Positions 24,952-33,161 of a DNA stretch of 64,000 bases are shown piece after piece (positions within the stretch are counted from its first letter, which is position 1; each line of letters begins with the position of its first letter). The translations under genes were made by a program, and so were the position numbers. The notes under the pieces are model-generated. The model was given only the letters and a program-made list of their open reading frames with translations, made no database searches and was not told the origin of the DNA. This stretch comes from Baekduia soli (lineage in GTDB: Bacteria; Actinomycetota; Thermoleophilia; Solirubrobacterales; Solirubrobacteraceae), in contig NZ_CP042430.1 in NCBI RefSeq assembly GCF_007970665.1, forward strand, positions 3,410,001-3,474,000, written 5' to 3'.

Positions 24952-25881
24952 GTCGACGGCGACGCTGTCGGGCTGGCGCACGGTCGGCAGGCGCCTCACC
25001 TCCCGCGGGCGGCCGTCGGCGGTGAGCGAGACGACCTCGTTGCGCGCGGTCAGCGTGACCCACAGGCGATGGCGGACGGGGTCGATCGCCAGCCCGTACG
25101 GGCCGCCGGGCAGGAAGACCCGCCGCAGCAGCGCCAGCCGCGGGCGGGTGCCGAAGACCAGCAGCGCGCCGCCCCGGGTGTCGGCCACGTACAGGCGGTC
25201 GGCCTCGGCGACGACGTGGGTGGGCCCGACGCCCGCGCCGGCGCTGCCGACCCGCCGCCGCGTGTGCGGGTCGTAGAGCTCCAGCACGCGGCGGCGGACG
25301 GAGACGACCGCCAGCAGGTGCCCGCCGTCGGCGGCCGCCAGGCCGCCGGGCTGGGTGGCGACCGCGAACGTGCGCCGGGTGCGCCCGGCGACCACGACCG
25401 ACACGGTGTTGCCGCGCTCGTCGCCGACGAAGATCGAGCCGGCCAGCGCGGCGGCGTCGTGGGGCTGGGCGCCCACGGCGGCCGCCTGCGCCGCGCCCGC
25501 GGGCGTGACCTGGACGAGGCGGTCGTCGCCCTCCGTCGGGACCAGGAAGCGCTCGGTGGCCGCGTCGTAGGCCAGATGGCGCGGCGGGGAGCCCAGCGCG
25601 ACGACGCGCCGCGGCGTGGCGGCGCCTGGGCGCAGCAGGATGAGCGCCGCGGGCGCGCGCACGCCGACGGCGATCGTGTGGGTGACGGGGTCGACGGCGA
25701 TGCCCTCGGCACCCGGCCCGGCGGGCAGGACCTCGCCGGCGGGCGTCGTGGCGGGGACGGGCGAGCGGGCCGGCTCCGCCGCGGGCGGCAGCTCGTGCAC
25801 GGTCTCCGAGCCGCAGCCCGCCGCCGCGAGCACCACGGCCGCCAGGACGCCGGCCGTGACGGGGGGCAGGGCGCGGCGCAC
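24859..25881 (-). CDS. beta-propeller lipoprotein (YncE-like)
   Basis: A 340-residue secreted lipoprotein from GTG 25881, with signal RRALPPVTAGVLAAVVL and lipobox AAAGC. The body is made of repeating blades with GIAVDPVTHTIAV, LAYDAATERFLV, HVVAEADRLYVADTR, YGLAIDPVRHRLWV and SVAVDSALGTVVV. This is the YVTN/NHL-like seven-bladed propeller pattern. It lies opposite the end of the four-helix gene. Such proteins bind sugars, proteins or cofactors outside the cell; the ligand here is unknown. Confidence 0.8.
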   Translation of the reverse strand: MRRALPPVTAGVLAAVVLAAAGCGSETVHELPPAAEPARSPVPATTPAGEVLPAGPGAEGIAVDPVTHTIAVGVRAPAALILLRPGAATPRRVVALGSPPRHLAYDAATERFLVPTEGDDRLVQVTPAGAAQAAAVGAQPHDAAALAGSIFVGDERGNTVSVVVAGRTRRTFAVATQPGGLAAADGGHLLAVVSVRRRVLELYDPHTRRRVGSAGAGVGPTHVVAEADRLYVADTRGGALLVFGTRPRLALLRRVFLPGGPYGLAIDPVRHRLWVTLTARNEVVSLTADGRPREVRRLPTVRQPDSVAVDSALGTVVVAGRAAGVVQVIGAQQAYPQHGR

Positions 25882-25909
25882 CCGGCCAGGGTGCCATAGC
25901 GTGGCCCGC

Positions 25910-27199
25910 GTGACCCGGGTCACCGACCGGTGGATGCTGCTCGGCGCCTTGGTGCTCGCCGCCGTCTGGACCGTGCTCGGGCTCGGGATCGAGCACGGGG
26001 GCGGGGTGCTGGGCACGGCGTCGCCGCCGTTCGTCATGGGCTGGGTCCCGCGGATCGACGTGTGGGCGCTGGCCGCGGTGGCCGTGCTCGGCGCGCTGGT
26101 GGCCGCCGGCCCCGCGCTGCTGGTCGTCCGGCTGCCCGCCTTCCTGGCCGCCACGACGGCGCTCGCGCTCGGCGCGGCGCTGGCCCTGAACGCGGCGCGC
26201 TCGGGCACACACGGCTGGTGGGCGATCTTCGACACGAGGCCGGGCGGCTCGTTCGAGGCCAAGAACGAGTACCTGCCCGGCCTGCCCGCGCTGTCCTACG
26301 GGCCGCGCTTCTTCCTCGACCGCTTCGCCGAGCTCGTGCCCGCGATGCCGGTCAACGTGGCCGGCCACCCGCCGGGGCTGCTGCTGGGGGTCGATGCGCT
26401 GGGCCTGTCCACGCCGCGGCGCCTGGCGGCCTTGTGCATCGCGGCCGCGGCGGCCACCGCGCCGCTGACGTGGGCGCTGGCCCGCGGGCTGGGCGCGGGG
26501 GCCGCGCGCGCCCGCGTCGCCGGGCTGCTGGCGGCCGCCTCGCCGGGCCTGCTGCTGTTCGGCGCCACGTCGGCCGACGCGGTCTACGCCGCCCTGGGCA
26601 CCGCGACCGCGGCGCTGCTCGTGCGCCGCGGGCGCGCGGCGCCGGCGGCCGGCACGCTCCTGCTCGCCGTCGCGGCGTTCTGCTCGTGGGCGCTGCTGGC
26701 GCTCGGCGCGTTCGCCGTGCTCGTCGTCGCGAGGCGCGACGGCCTGCGACGGGCGGCCGTGCTGGCCGTGGCGTGCGCCGTCCCGTTCCTGGTGCTCAAC
26801 GGCGCGCTGGCGGCCGCGGTCGGCTACGACCCGGTGGGGACGCTGCGTGCGACGGAGGGCGTGTACCGGCGCTCGGTCGCCGAGGTGCGGCCGTGGTGGT
26901 TCTGGTCGCTGGGCTCGCCCGTGGCGTGGGGCGTCAGCGGCGGCCTGGCCGTGACCGGCGCCTGGCTGGTGGCCGTGCGCCGCCGCGACACCGCGGCGCT
27001 CGCGCTCGCGGCGATCGTCGTCATCGCCTCCGCCGCGGGGTTCACGAAGGCCGAGACCGAGCGGATCTGGCTCATCTTCGCCGCCCCGGCCTGCGCGGCC
27101 GCCGCCGCGGTCCTGCCGCCGCGCGCGCTGCGGATCGTCCTGCTGGCCCTGGCCGTGCAGGCGCTGGCCACGCAGCTGCTGTTCGAGACGGTGTGGTGA
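25910..27199 (+). CDS. polytopic membrane protein, possible GT-C-type
   Basis: A protein of about 429 residues from GTG 25910 (GTG 25901 is equally possible), with roughly ten to twelve hydrophobic helices. A long first extracellular loop contains KNEYLPGLPAL and a conserved-looking NVAGHPPGLLLGVDAL. This resembles the GHPPG region of actinobacterial GT39/GT-C-like membrane proteins. No catalytic DE or ED pair could be assigned with confidence. It starts 28 bp from the divergent propeller lipoprotein and probably belongs to the envelope locus. Confidence 0.65.
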   Translation: MTRVTDRWMLLGALVLAAVWTVLGLGIEHGGGVLGTASPPFVMGWVPRIDVWALAAVAVLGALVAAGPALLVVRLPAFLAATTALALGAALALNAARSGTHGWWAIFDTRPGGSFEAKNEYLPGLPALSYGPRFFLDRFAELVPAMPVNVAGHPPGLLLGVDALGLSTPRRLAALCIAAAAATAPLTWALARGLGAGAARARVAGLLAAASPGLLLFGATSADAVYAALGTATAALLVRRGRAAPAAGTLLLAVAAFCSWALLALGAFAVLVVARRDGLRRAAVLAVACAVPFLVLNGALAAAVGYDPVGTLRATEGVYRRSVAEVRPWWFWSLGSPVAWGVSGGLAVTGAWLVAVRRRDTAALALAAIVVIASAAGFTKAETERIWLIFAAPACAAAAAVLPPRALRIVLLALAVQALATQLLFETVW

Positions 27200-27216
27200 C
27201 GTGGCATGCTGGCGGC

Positions 27217-27633
27217 ATGTCCGAGCCTGCCCTGACCGGCGGCTGCCTGTGCGGCGCCGTGCGCTTCGAGATCTCCGAGCCGCTGTCCGAGGCCGGCCAC
27301 TGCCACTGCACGCGCTGCCAGCGGCGGACCGGCACCGCATCCTCGGCCGCGGGGCTCACGGTGCCCGGCTCCTTCCGGATCACCCAGGGCGCCGAGCACG
27401 TCCGTGCCTGGCACCCCGACCGCGGCTTCGACAAGGGGTTCTGCAGCGCCTGCGGCGGCCACCTCTTCGCCCGCGACCCCGGCGACGACACGGTCGTCGC
27501 CGTCCGCCTGGGGGCCATCGACGGCGACCCGGGCGTGCGGCCGAGCTACCACCAGTTCACGGCGTTCGCCGCGCCGTGGCAGCCGCTGCCCGACGACGGG
27601 CTGCCGCGCCACCCTGAGCGGCGCCCGCGCTGA
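27217..27633 (+). CDS. GFA-family zinc protein
   Basis: A 138-residue protein of the glutathione-dependent-formaldehyde-activating (Gfa/CENP-V) fold. Zinc ligands are GGCLCGAVRFE, CHCTRCQRRTG and FCSACGGHLF, giving the family's two zinc sites. Most members have unknown substrates, and activity on S-hydroxymethylglutathione is not assured in an organism unlikely to make glutathione. It is followed 7 bp later by a small hypothetical gene. Confidence 0.88.
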   Translation: MSEPALTGGCLCGAVRFEISEPLSEAGHCHCTRCQRRTGTASSAAGLTVPGSFRITQGAEHVRAWHPDRGFDKGFCSACGGHLFARDPGDDTVVAVRLGAIDGDPGVRPSYHQFTAFAAPWQPLPDDGLPRHPERRPR

Positions 27634-27640
27634 GCCCCCC

Positions 27641-27979
27641 GTGCAGCTCGACTTCGACGGCGTCTGCCGCTTCCTGGAGGAGCATCTCGGCCACCAGGTC
27701 TTCGCGGCCACCCAGGATGGGGGCGCCGAGGGCGGCAACACCTGCCTGAGCGTGCAGGGCACACTGGCGCGCGCCGAGGGCGACATCACGCTCGTGGACC
27801 CGCGGCCGGGGCGCATCGAGGCCTTCACGGTGGCCGGCGCGTCGACGCTCGTGCTTCTGGAGGGCGACTTCAGCGGCGCCGTGCTCGGCGCGATGGGCGA
27901 GGGTCTGCCGACGATGGTGCAGGCGACGTTCCGCGACCTGCTCGTCGTGGTCGGCGCGCTGCCCGCACCGGCGCCATAG
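27641..27979 (+). CDS. hypothetical small alpha/beta protein
   Basis: A 112-residue protein from GTG 27641, VQLDFDGVCRFLEEHLG. Predicted strands and helices alternate (GNTCLSVQGTL, GRIEAFTVAG, STLVLLEGDF) without a signal peptide or catalytic motif that I recognise. It immediately follows the GFA gene and may be co-transcribed. A strong hairpin follows. Confidence 0.55.
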   Translation: MQLDFDGVCRFLEEHLGHQVFAATQDGGAEGGNTCLSVQGTLARAEGDITLVDPRPGRIEAFTVAGASTLVLLEGDFSGAVLGAMGEGLPTMVQATFRDLLVVVGALPAPAP

Positions 27980-28031
27980 GCGTCGGTCCCATCCCGGGCG
28001 CGTCGGGCGCCCCGGGGCCGGCACCTGCAGC

Positions 28032-28057
28032 GAACCCGGCCCTCTGGGCCGGCGTTC
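28032..28057. terminator. bidirectional hairpin between convergent genes
   Basis: GAAC-CCGGCCC-TCT-GGGCCGG-C-GTTC forms an 11-bp stem with one bulge. It lies exactly between the stop of the plus-strand gene (27979) and the stop of gatD (28059). Loop and core match those of the hairpin at 15369. No T-run follows, so termination could be Rho-assisted. Confidence 0.55.
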
Positions 28058-28058
28058 G

Positions 28059-28802
28059 TCAGACGCCCGCCGCGCGGCGCGCCGCGGCGTGCGCGGCGTC
28101 CTCGAGGCGGTCGTCCAGCGGGGCCAGGGCCGCGGGGTCCAGGCCCAGCGCGGTGGCCAGCAGCCAGTCGGCGAACCAGGCGTTCTTGGGCAGCAGCGGG
28201 CCGTGCAGGTAGGTGCCGATCACGGTCCCGGCCAGGACGCCCTCGGCGCCGGAGCGCCCGTCGTTGCCGTGGCCGCGCAGCACGCGGCCCAGCGGGTGGA
28301 CGCCGGTCCCGAGCATCGTCCGGCCCCCGTGGTTCTCGAAGCCCGCGAGCACGCGCGGGCCGTCCAGGCCGGGCAGCCGGACCTCGATGGCCACGTTGCC
28401 GATCAGGCGCGAGCCGTCGGCTGCGCGCACGGTGTGCAGGTCGACGAGCCCGATGCCGGGCACCCGCTCGTCGCCGAGCTCGTAGTGGTGGCCCAGCAGC
28501 TGGATGCCGCCGCAGATCCCCAGGACGAGCGCACCGCGCGCGGCCGCGGCGTGCAGGGCGTCGCACTTGGTGTCGACGAGGTCCTGCGCGCACAGGCGCT
28601 GGTCGCGGTCCTGGCCGCCGCCGAGGTAGAAGAGGTCGTGGGCGTCGGGGTCCACGGCGTCGCCGAGGCCGGCGGCGGTGAGCGTGAAGCCCAGCCCGCG
28701 CCAGGCGCAGCGGCGCTCGAGCATGAGCATGTTGCCGCGGTCGGCGTAGATGTTCATCAGGTCGGGGTACAGCGCGCAGACGCGCAGCGTGCGCTCAGCC
28801 AC
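28059..28802 (-). CDS. gatD: lipid II isoglutaminyl synthase, glutaminase subunit
   Basis: A 247-residue class I glutamine amidotransferase-like protein that frees ammonia from glutamine for MurT to amidate the D-Glu of lipid II. The nucleophile is in LGICGGIQLLGHHYE and the catalytic histidine in IGTYLHGPLLPKN, the GatD/CobB-CobQ type arrangement. NIYADRGN at the N-terminus is also typical. It overlaps the upstream methyltransferase by 8 bp. The partner murT lies one gene further upstream. Confidence 0.93.
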   Translation of the reverse strand: MAERTLRVCALYPDLMNIYADRGNMLMLERRCAWRGLGFTLTAAGLGDAVDPDAHDLFYLGGGQDRDQRLCAQDLVDTKCDALHAAAARGALVLGICGGIQLLGHHYELGDERVPGIGLVDLHTVRAADGSRLIGNVAIEVRLPGLDGPRVLAGFENHGGRTMLGTGVHPLGRVLRGHGNDGRSGAEGVLAGTVIGTYLHGPLLPKNAWFADWLLATALGLDPAALAPLDDRLEDAAHAAARRAAGV

Positions 28803-29535
28803 CGAGGATCACCACCGTCGAGCCGACATAGGCGGCGGTGGCGGGGATGCGCCGCGCGGGGCGCGGGTGCCAGCCCAGCGCGGCGGCCTCGCGCTGGACC
28901 TCGGCGGGGGTCACGCGGTCCAGGCGGATGACGTCGAGGGTCTCGCTGCGCGCCCCGCCGGGCGCGAGGATCTCGCGCAGGCGGTGGATCGCCGCGCGGT
29001 CGCCCTCGTCGACGACGGCCAGCGGCAGGCTGGAGTACGTGGCGCCCCCGGCCTCCAGGACGTCGGGCTCGGGCAGGCCGTCGGTCTCGCCGTCGAAGCT
29101 GTCCAGGGCGTCGGCCAGCGCGGCGGCCAGCGTGCCGCCCGGGGCGAGGTGCTCCCGCGCGCAGCGCAGGAACGCCGCTCGGCCCTCGGGGCCGCCGAGC
29201 AGCTGCAGGGTCTGCATCGGCACGATGATGAGCCCGAACGTCCGGCCCAGCGCGAAGTCCCGGGCGTCGGCGCACACGGTGGGCACGGGCGGCAGGCCGG
29301 CCTCCGCGGCGCGGGCGGCCAGGGCCTCGAGCAGCCGGGGCTCGGCGTCGAGGGCCACCACGCCGGCGCCGCGGGCGGCGAGGTCCAGCGCGACGCGCCC
29401 CGTGCCCGCGCCCACGTCGAGGACCGTGCCGCCCGGCGCCGCAGCGGCCAGCTCGCGCCAAAGCTCGGCGTCCTCGGCGTAGCCGCCGCATTCCACGTCG
29501 TGCCAGATGACCTCCAGCGGGACGGCGCCGGTCAT
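28795..29535 (-). CDS. SAM-dependent methyltransferase inserted between murT and gatD
   Basis: A 246-residue class I methyltransferase with motif I VLDVGAGTGRVALDLA, acidic loop VVALDAEPRLLE, and CADARDFALG. It starts at ATG 29535, overlapping the murT stop by 4 bp, and ends 8 bp inside gatD. Canonical murT-gatD operons have the two genes adjacent. Its target is unknown; a cell-wall or lipid-intermediate substrate is suggested only by position. The sequence also resembles generic Methyltransf_25 proteins. Confidence 0.87.
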   Translation of the reverse strand: MTGAVPLEVIWHDVECGGYAEDAELWRELAAAAPGGTVLDVGAGTGRVALDLAARGAGVVALDAEPRLLEALAARAAEAGLPPVPTVCADARDFALGRTFGLIIVPMQTLQLLGGPEGRAAFLRCAREHLAPGGTLAAALADALDSFDGETDGLPEPDVLEAGGATYSSLPLAVVDEGDRAAIHRLREILAPGGARSETLDVIRLDRVTPAEVQREAAALGWHPRPARRIPATAAYVGSTVVILGG

Positions 29536-30917
29536 CCGAAGCTGCTTCCCGCGGCGCCGCGGGCGACGATGAGGCGGCGCAGCTCGAGCATCGCCGTGTA
29601 GGTCGGGATGGCGATGAGGCGGCCCGGCCCCGGCGGCGTGCCGGCCAGCGCGGCGTCCAGCGCGCGGTCCAGGTCGGGCTGCACGACGAGCCGGTCCTCC
29701 GGCACGCCGGCGTACTTCAGCCGCAGGGCCATCTCGGCCGCGCGCGTGCCGCTGCACGTCACGCGCCGCAGCCGGCCGGCGAGCGTCTCGAAGTCCGCGT
29801 CCCACACCCAGCTGATGTCGCGCCCGTCGGCGGTGTTGTCGTTGAGCACGGCCAGGACGTCGTGGTCGCCGTCCTCGAGCGCGAGCGTGCGCAGCACCTC
29901 GTTGGCGCCGGCCGGGTTCTTGACGAGCAGCATGAGCAGGTCGCACCCGCCCAGGCGGACGGACTCGGCACGGCCGAAGGCGGGGGAGACGGTCTGCAGG
30001 CCGGCCACGACGTCGTCGATCGGCGCGCCGAGCGAGAGCGCCAGCGCGGCGGCCCCGAGCATGTTGTAGACGTTGTAGAGGCCGGGCAGCGGCAGGCGCA
30101 CCTCGACGGTGCCCGCGGGCGTGGCCATCGTGACCTGTGCGCCGCGCAGCCCGTCGAGCACGACGCGCTGCGCCGAGACCTGGGGGGCCGGGCGCGTGGC
30201 TCCGCAGGCGTCGCAGTGGTAGTGGCCCAGGTGGCCGAGGAAGACCAGGTCATAGCGGTAGGGCGCCCCGCAGCGGCGGCAGTGCTTGGAGTCCGCGGCG
30301 TGCGCCATGCCGCTCAGCGCCACCGCCGGGTCCTCGATGCCGAAGTAGACGACGCCGTCGGTGCCGGTCCGCGAGCGGCCGAGGTCGGCGATGAGCGGGT
30401 CGTCGGCGTTGAGCACGAGCGTGGTGCCGGGCGCGGCGGCGACGACCTGCGCCCAGCGGTCGGCGATCGTCTCGAGCTCGCCGAAGCGGTCGAGCTGGTC
30501 GCGGAACAGGTTGCCCAGCAGCAGCGCTCGCGGGTGCAGCTGCGGGACCAGGCGGTCGAGCCAGAACTCGTCGACCTCGAACAGCCCCGTGTCGCCGGCG
30601 ATCGCCCCGCCGCGCCCGGCGGCCTCCAGCAGCGCGCCGGCCACCCCGCCGGCCATGTTGGCCCCGGCGCGGTTGTGGACCAGGGTGCGCCCGCCGTGCT
30701 CGAGGATCGCCGCGGCCATCGCCGCGCTCGTCGTCTTGCCGTTGGTGGCCGAGATGACGGCGCTGCCCCGCGGCAGCCGCGCGCCGAGCGCCGCGACGGC
30801 CTGGGGCTCCAGGCGCAGCAGCAGCTTGCCCGGCAGCGACGTGCCGCCGCGGCCGGCGCGGCGGGACACGGCCCCGGCGGCGCGCGCCGCGGCCAGCTTG
30901 GCCCCCAGCAGCGTCAC
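29532..30917 (-). CDS. murT: lipid II isoglutaminyl synthase, Mur-ligase subunit
   Basis: A 461-residue Mur-ligase homologue. ATP-binding ISATNGKTTSAAM is near residue 55. The MurT-specific Cys4 zinc ribbon is HCRRCGAPYRYD and YHCDACGATR. DTGLFEVDEFW and LLGNLFRDQLDRFGE follow the family closely. The C-terminal domain contains VLNDNTADGRDISW, with the aspartate that joins the GatD catalytic site. It starts at GTG 30917, overlapping the previous gene by 4 bp. With gatD it amidates lipid II. Confidence 0.94.
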   Translation of the reverse strand: MTLLGAKLAAARAAGAVSRRAGRGGTSLPGKLLLRLEPQAVAALGARLPRGSAVISATNGKTTSAAMAAAILEHGGRTLVHNRAGANMAGGVAGALLEAAGRGGAIAGDTGLFEVDEFWLDRLVPQLHPRALLLGNLFRDQLDRFGELETIADRWAQVVAAAPGTTLVLNADDPLIADLGRSRTGTDGVVYFGIEDPAVALSGMAHAADSKHCRRCGAPYRYDLVFLGHLGHYHCDACGATRPAPQVSAQRVVLDGLRGAQVTMATPAGTVEVRLPLPGLYNVYNMLGAAALALSLGAPIDDVVAGLQTVSPAFGRAESVRLGGCDLLMLLVKNPAGANEVLRTLALEDGDHDVLAVLNDNTADGRDISWVWDADFETLAGRLRRVTCSGTRAAEMALRLKYAGVPEDRLVVQPDLDRALDAALAGTPPGPGRLIAIPTYTAMLELRRLIVARGAAGSSFG

Positions 30918-31792
30918 GCGGGCAGCAGGACGTGGATCGCGCCGGGCACGGCGCGTACGGTGACGGGCAGCTCGCCGATCGGGTCGCCGTCGGCGTAGAC
31001 GGTGAACGGGCGGTCCGCGGCGATCCGCACCTCGGGCCCACGCAGCACGGTCACGCTGTCCAGCTCGACATGGGTGCCCTTGAAGACCCTGGGCAGGCTG
31101 CGGACGAAGTCCCGCCGCGACCGCGGCGCGACGAGCACGACGTCCAGCCGGCCGTCGTCCAGGCGCGCGTCGGGGGCGAGGAGCATCCCTCCACCGTAGG
31201 CCCTGCTGTTGGCCGCGGCGACCGTCCAGCCGCGGAACGTCCGGTGGTCGTGGCCGACGGCGACGTCGAAGGTCGCCGGGCGCCACCGGGCGAGGGCCCG
31301 GAGGGCGGCGTAGGCGTACACCATGGGCCCCATCCACGACGGGGCCTCGTTGGCGATGCGGTTGGCCTCGGAGTCGAAGCCCAGGGAGGCGATGCCGACG
31401 AACGTGCGCCCGTCGACGTCGCCGACGTCCAGCGCCCGCGGGACGCCCGTGACCAGCACGCCGCAGGCCGCCACGGCGTCGCACGGGATGCCGTTGGCCC
31501 GGGCGAAGTCGTTGCCGCGGCCGCCCGGGAGGATGGCCATGAGCGCCGCGGGCCGGCCGCGCAGCGCCCCGGCCACGGCGCCGATGAGCCCGTCGCCCGA
31601 CAGCGTGGCCACGACGCGCCCGGCGTCGTCGGCCTCGCGCGCGAGCGCCTGGGCGTGCACGAGGGACGTCGTGCGCGTCGTGCGGTGCTCGAGGCCCAGG
31701 CGCGTGAGCTCGGCCTCCACGGCGGGCAGCGCCCGCAGCGCCCGCCCGCCGCCGGCCGAGGGGTTGACGAGCAGGGCGACCGACCGCGGCAT
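30914..31792 (-). CDS. diacylglycerol/lipid kinase family protein
   Basis: A 292-residue protein of the DAGK catalytic family. ALLVNPSAGGGRAL is at the N-terminus and ILPGGRGNDFARANG at about 100. The usual GGDGTxNE is SGDGLIGAV, a departure at the nucleotide-binding loop. The C-terminal beta domain ends ADRPFTVYADGDPIGELPV, typical of YegS/DgkB. Likely substrate is a lipid or sphingoid-like alcohol. ATG 31813 is an alternative start. It overlaps murT by 4 bp. Confidence 0.88.
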   Translation of the reverse strand: MPRSVALLVNPSAGGGRALRALPAVEAELTRLGLEHRTTRTTSLVHAQALAREADDAGRVVATLSGDGLIGAVAGALRGRPAALMAILPGGRGNDFARANGIPCDAVAACGVLVTGVPRALDVGDVDGRTFVGIASLGFDSEANRIANEAPSWMGPMVYAYAALRALARWRPATFDVAVGHDHRTFRGWTVAAANSRAYGGGMLLAPDARLDDGRLDVVLVAPRSRRDFVRSLPRVFKGTHVELDSVTVLRGPEVRIAADRPFTVYADGDPIGELPVTVRAVPGAIHVLLPA

Positions 31793-31824
31793 GGCGCCCG
31801 CATCCTCGCGCATCGCGTCGACGG

Positions 31825-32634
31825 TCACCGGGCCAGCAGGAGGTCGGCCAGGCTCGCCGCGATCGCCACCGGCGCCGGCTCGGCCGCGCGGGCCTCGGCC
31901 TCCGACGTCGCGCCCGTCAGCACGATCGCCCCGTCCAGGCCCGCGGCGCGGGCGCCCTCGGCGTCGCTGTCGAGCCGGTCGCCGACGACGAGCGCGCGCG
32001 GGTCGGCGGGGTCGGCCCCCAGCCGGTCCAGCGCGGTCAGGAACGGCTGGGCGGCGGGCTTGCCGGCGTTGACGGCGCGCACGCCGGTGGCCGCCTCGAC
32101 CGCGGCGACCACGGCGCCCGTGCCCGGCCACGGACCGCCGGGCATGGGGAAGACCGCGTCGCGCCCCGCGCAGACCAGCTCGGCGCCGGCGAGCACGGCC
32201 TGCACCGCGTCGCGCAGCTCGCCGTAGTCGAAGTCGTCGTGGGCGGCGACGACGACGACGTCGGGCGCGGGGACGTCGCGGCCGTTGACGATGTGCAGGC
32301 CGGCGTCGGCGACGTGACGGTGCATGGAGGCCGCGCCGACGACGTGGGCGCTGCGCCAGCGGCCGGTCTCGGCGAGCAGGTACTGGATCGCGCCGCCGAC
32401 GGTGACGACCTCCTCCACGGAGGCGCGGAAGCCCAGGCGCCACAGCTTCTGCACGTAGTCCTCGCCGGCGTGGCGCCCGTCGTTGGTCACGAACGCCACG
32501 CCCATGCCCGCCTCGCGCAGCGCGAGGATCGTCTCGACCGCGCCGGGCGTCGGCTCGTCGCCGACCCACACGCAGCCGTCGAGGTCCAGCAGCACGTGGT
32601 CGTAGCGCCGCGCCAGCGCCGTGAGCGTGCTCAC
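31825..32634 (-). CDS. HAD-superfamily phosphatase (NagD-like)
   Basis: A 269-residue type IIA HAD hydrolase. The nucleophile motif is LLDLDGCVWVGD, motif II VTNDGR, motif III in NAGKPAAQPFL, and motif IV VVGDRLDSDAEGA. These match NagD/p-nitrophenylphosphatase-type enzymes acting on small sugar or nucleotide phosphates. It starts at GTG 32634, which overlaps the GNAT stop, and belongs to the long murT operon. Confidence 0.9.
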   Translation of the reverse strand: MSTLTALARRYDHVLLDLDGCVWVGDEPTPGAVETILALREAGMGVAFVTNDGRHAGEDYVQKLWRLGFRASVEEVVTVGGAIQYLLAETGRWRSAHVVGAASMHRHVADAGLHIVNGRDVPAPDVVVVAAHDDFDYGELRDAVQAVLAGAELVCAGRDAVFPMPGGPWPGTGAVVAAVEAATGVRAVNAGKPAAQPFLTALDRLGADPADPRALVVGDRLDSDAEGARAAGLDGAIVLTGATSEAEARAAEPAPVAIAASLADLLLAR

Positions 32635-33125
32635 GAGGCCTGGATCTCGTAGAGCTTGCGGTCGCCCTCGGCGGCGGCCAGGCGCATGCCGGCCGACACG
32701 AGGACCCGCTGGGAGTCGAGGTGCACGAGGTCGGTGTCGGCGCACACCGCGCGCACCTCGGGCCGGCCCAGCGCCCAGTCCAGCACCGTGCGCAACGCCT
32801 CGGCGGCGTACCCCCGGTGGCGCGCCGCCGGGACGATCCCGAAGCCGATGCTCACGATCCCCAGCTCGTCGGGCGCTCCGTGGAAGCCGATGTCGCCGAC
32901 GACGAGGTCGCCGGCCTCGCGGACGAGGATATGGAACAGGCCGAACGGCCCGCGGTCGGCGCCTGCGTCGAGCCGCTCGAGCTGCATCGCCGCCGCGACG
33001 AGCGAGCCGTCGAGCGGATAGCCCCGCGCCCAGCGCGCGCCGGGGGCGGCGACGCCGCCGAGCAGCGCCCGCAGCCCGGCGGGCTCCAGGGCGCACAGGC
33101 GCAGTCGGGGGGTCGCCAGCTCCAC
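32631..33125 (-). CDS. GNAT-family acetyltransferase
   Basis: A 164-residue RimJ/RimL-type N-acetyltransferase from GTG 33125 (VELATPRLRLCALEP). ATG 33158 would add 11 residues. The beta-4/5 region LVVGDIGFHGAPDELG is followed by the CoA loop GIVPAARHRGYAAEAL and the NS-like SQRVLVSAGM segment. The acceptor is unknown. It overlaps the HAD gene by 4 bp. Confidence 0.85.
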   Translation of the reverse strand: MELATPRLRLCALEPAGLRALLGGVAAPGARWARGYPLDGSLVAAAMQLERLDAGADRGPFGLFHILVREAGDLVVGDIGFHGAPDELGIVSIGFGIVPAARHRGYAAEALRTVLDWALGRPEVRAVCADTDLVHLDSQRVLVSAGMRLAAAEGDRKLYEIQAS

Positions 33126-33161
33126 TGCGCCGACCCTAGCCGGTTGTCCCGCGGCCACGGC

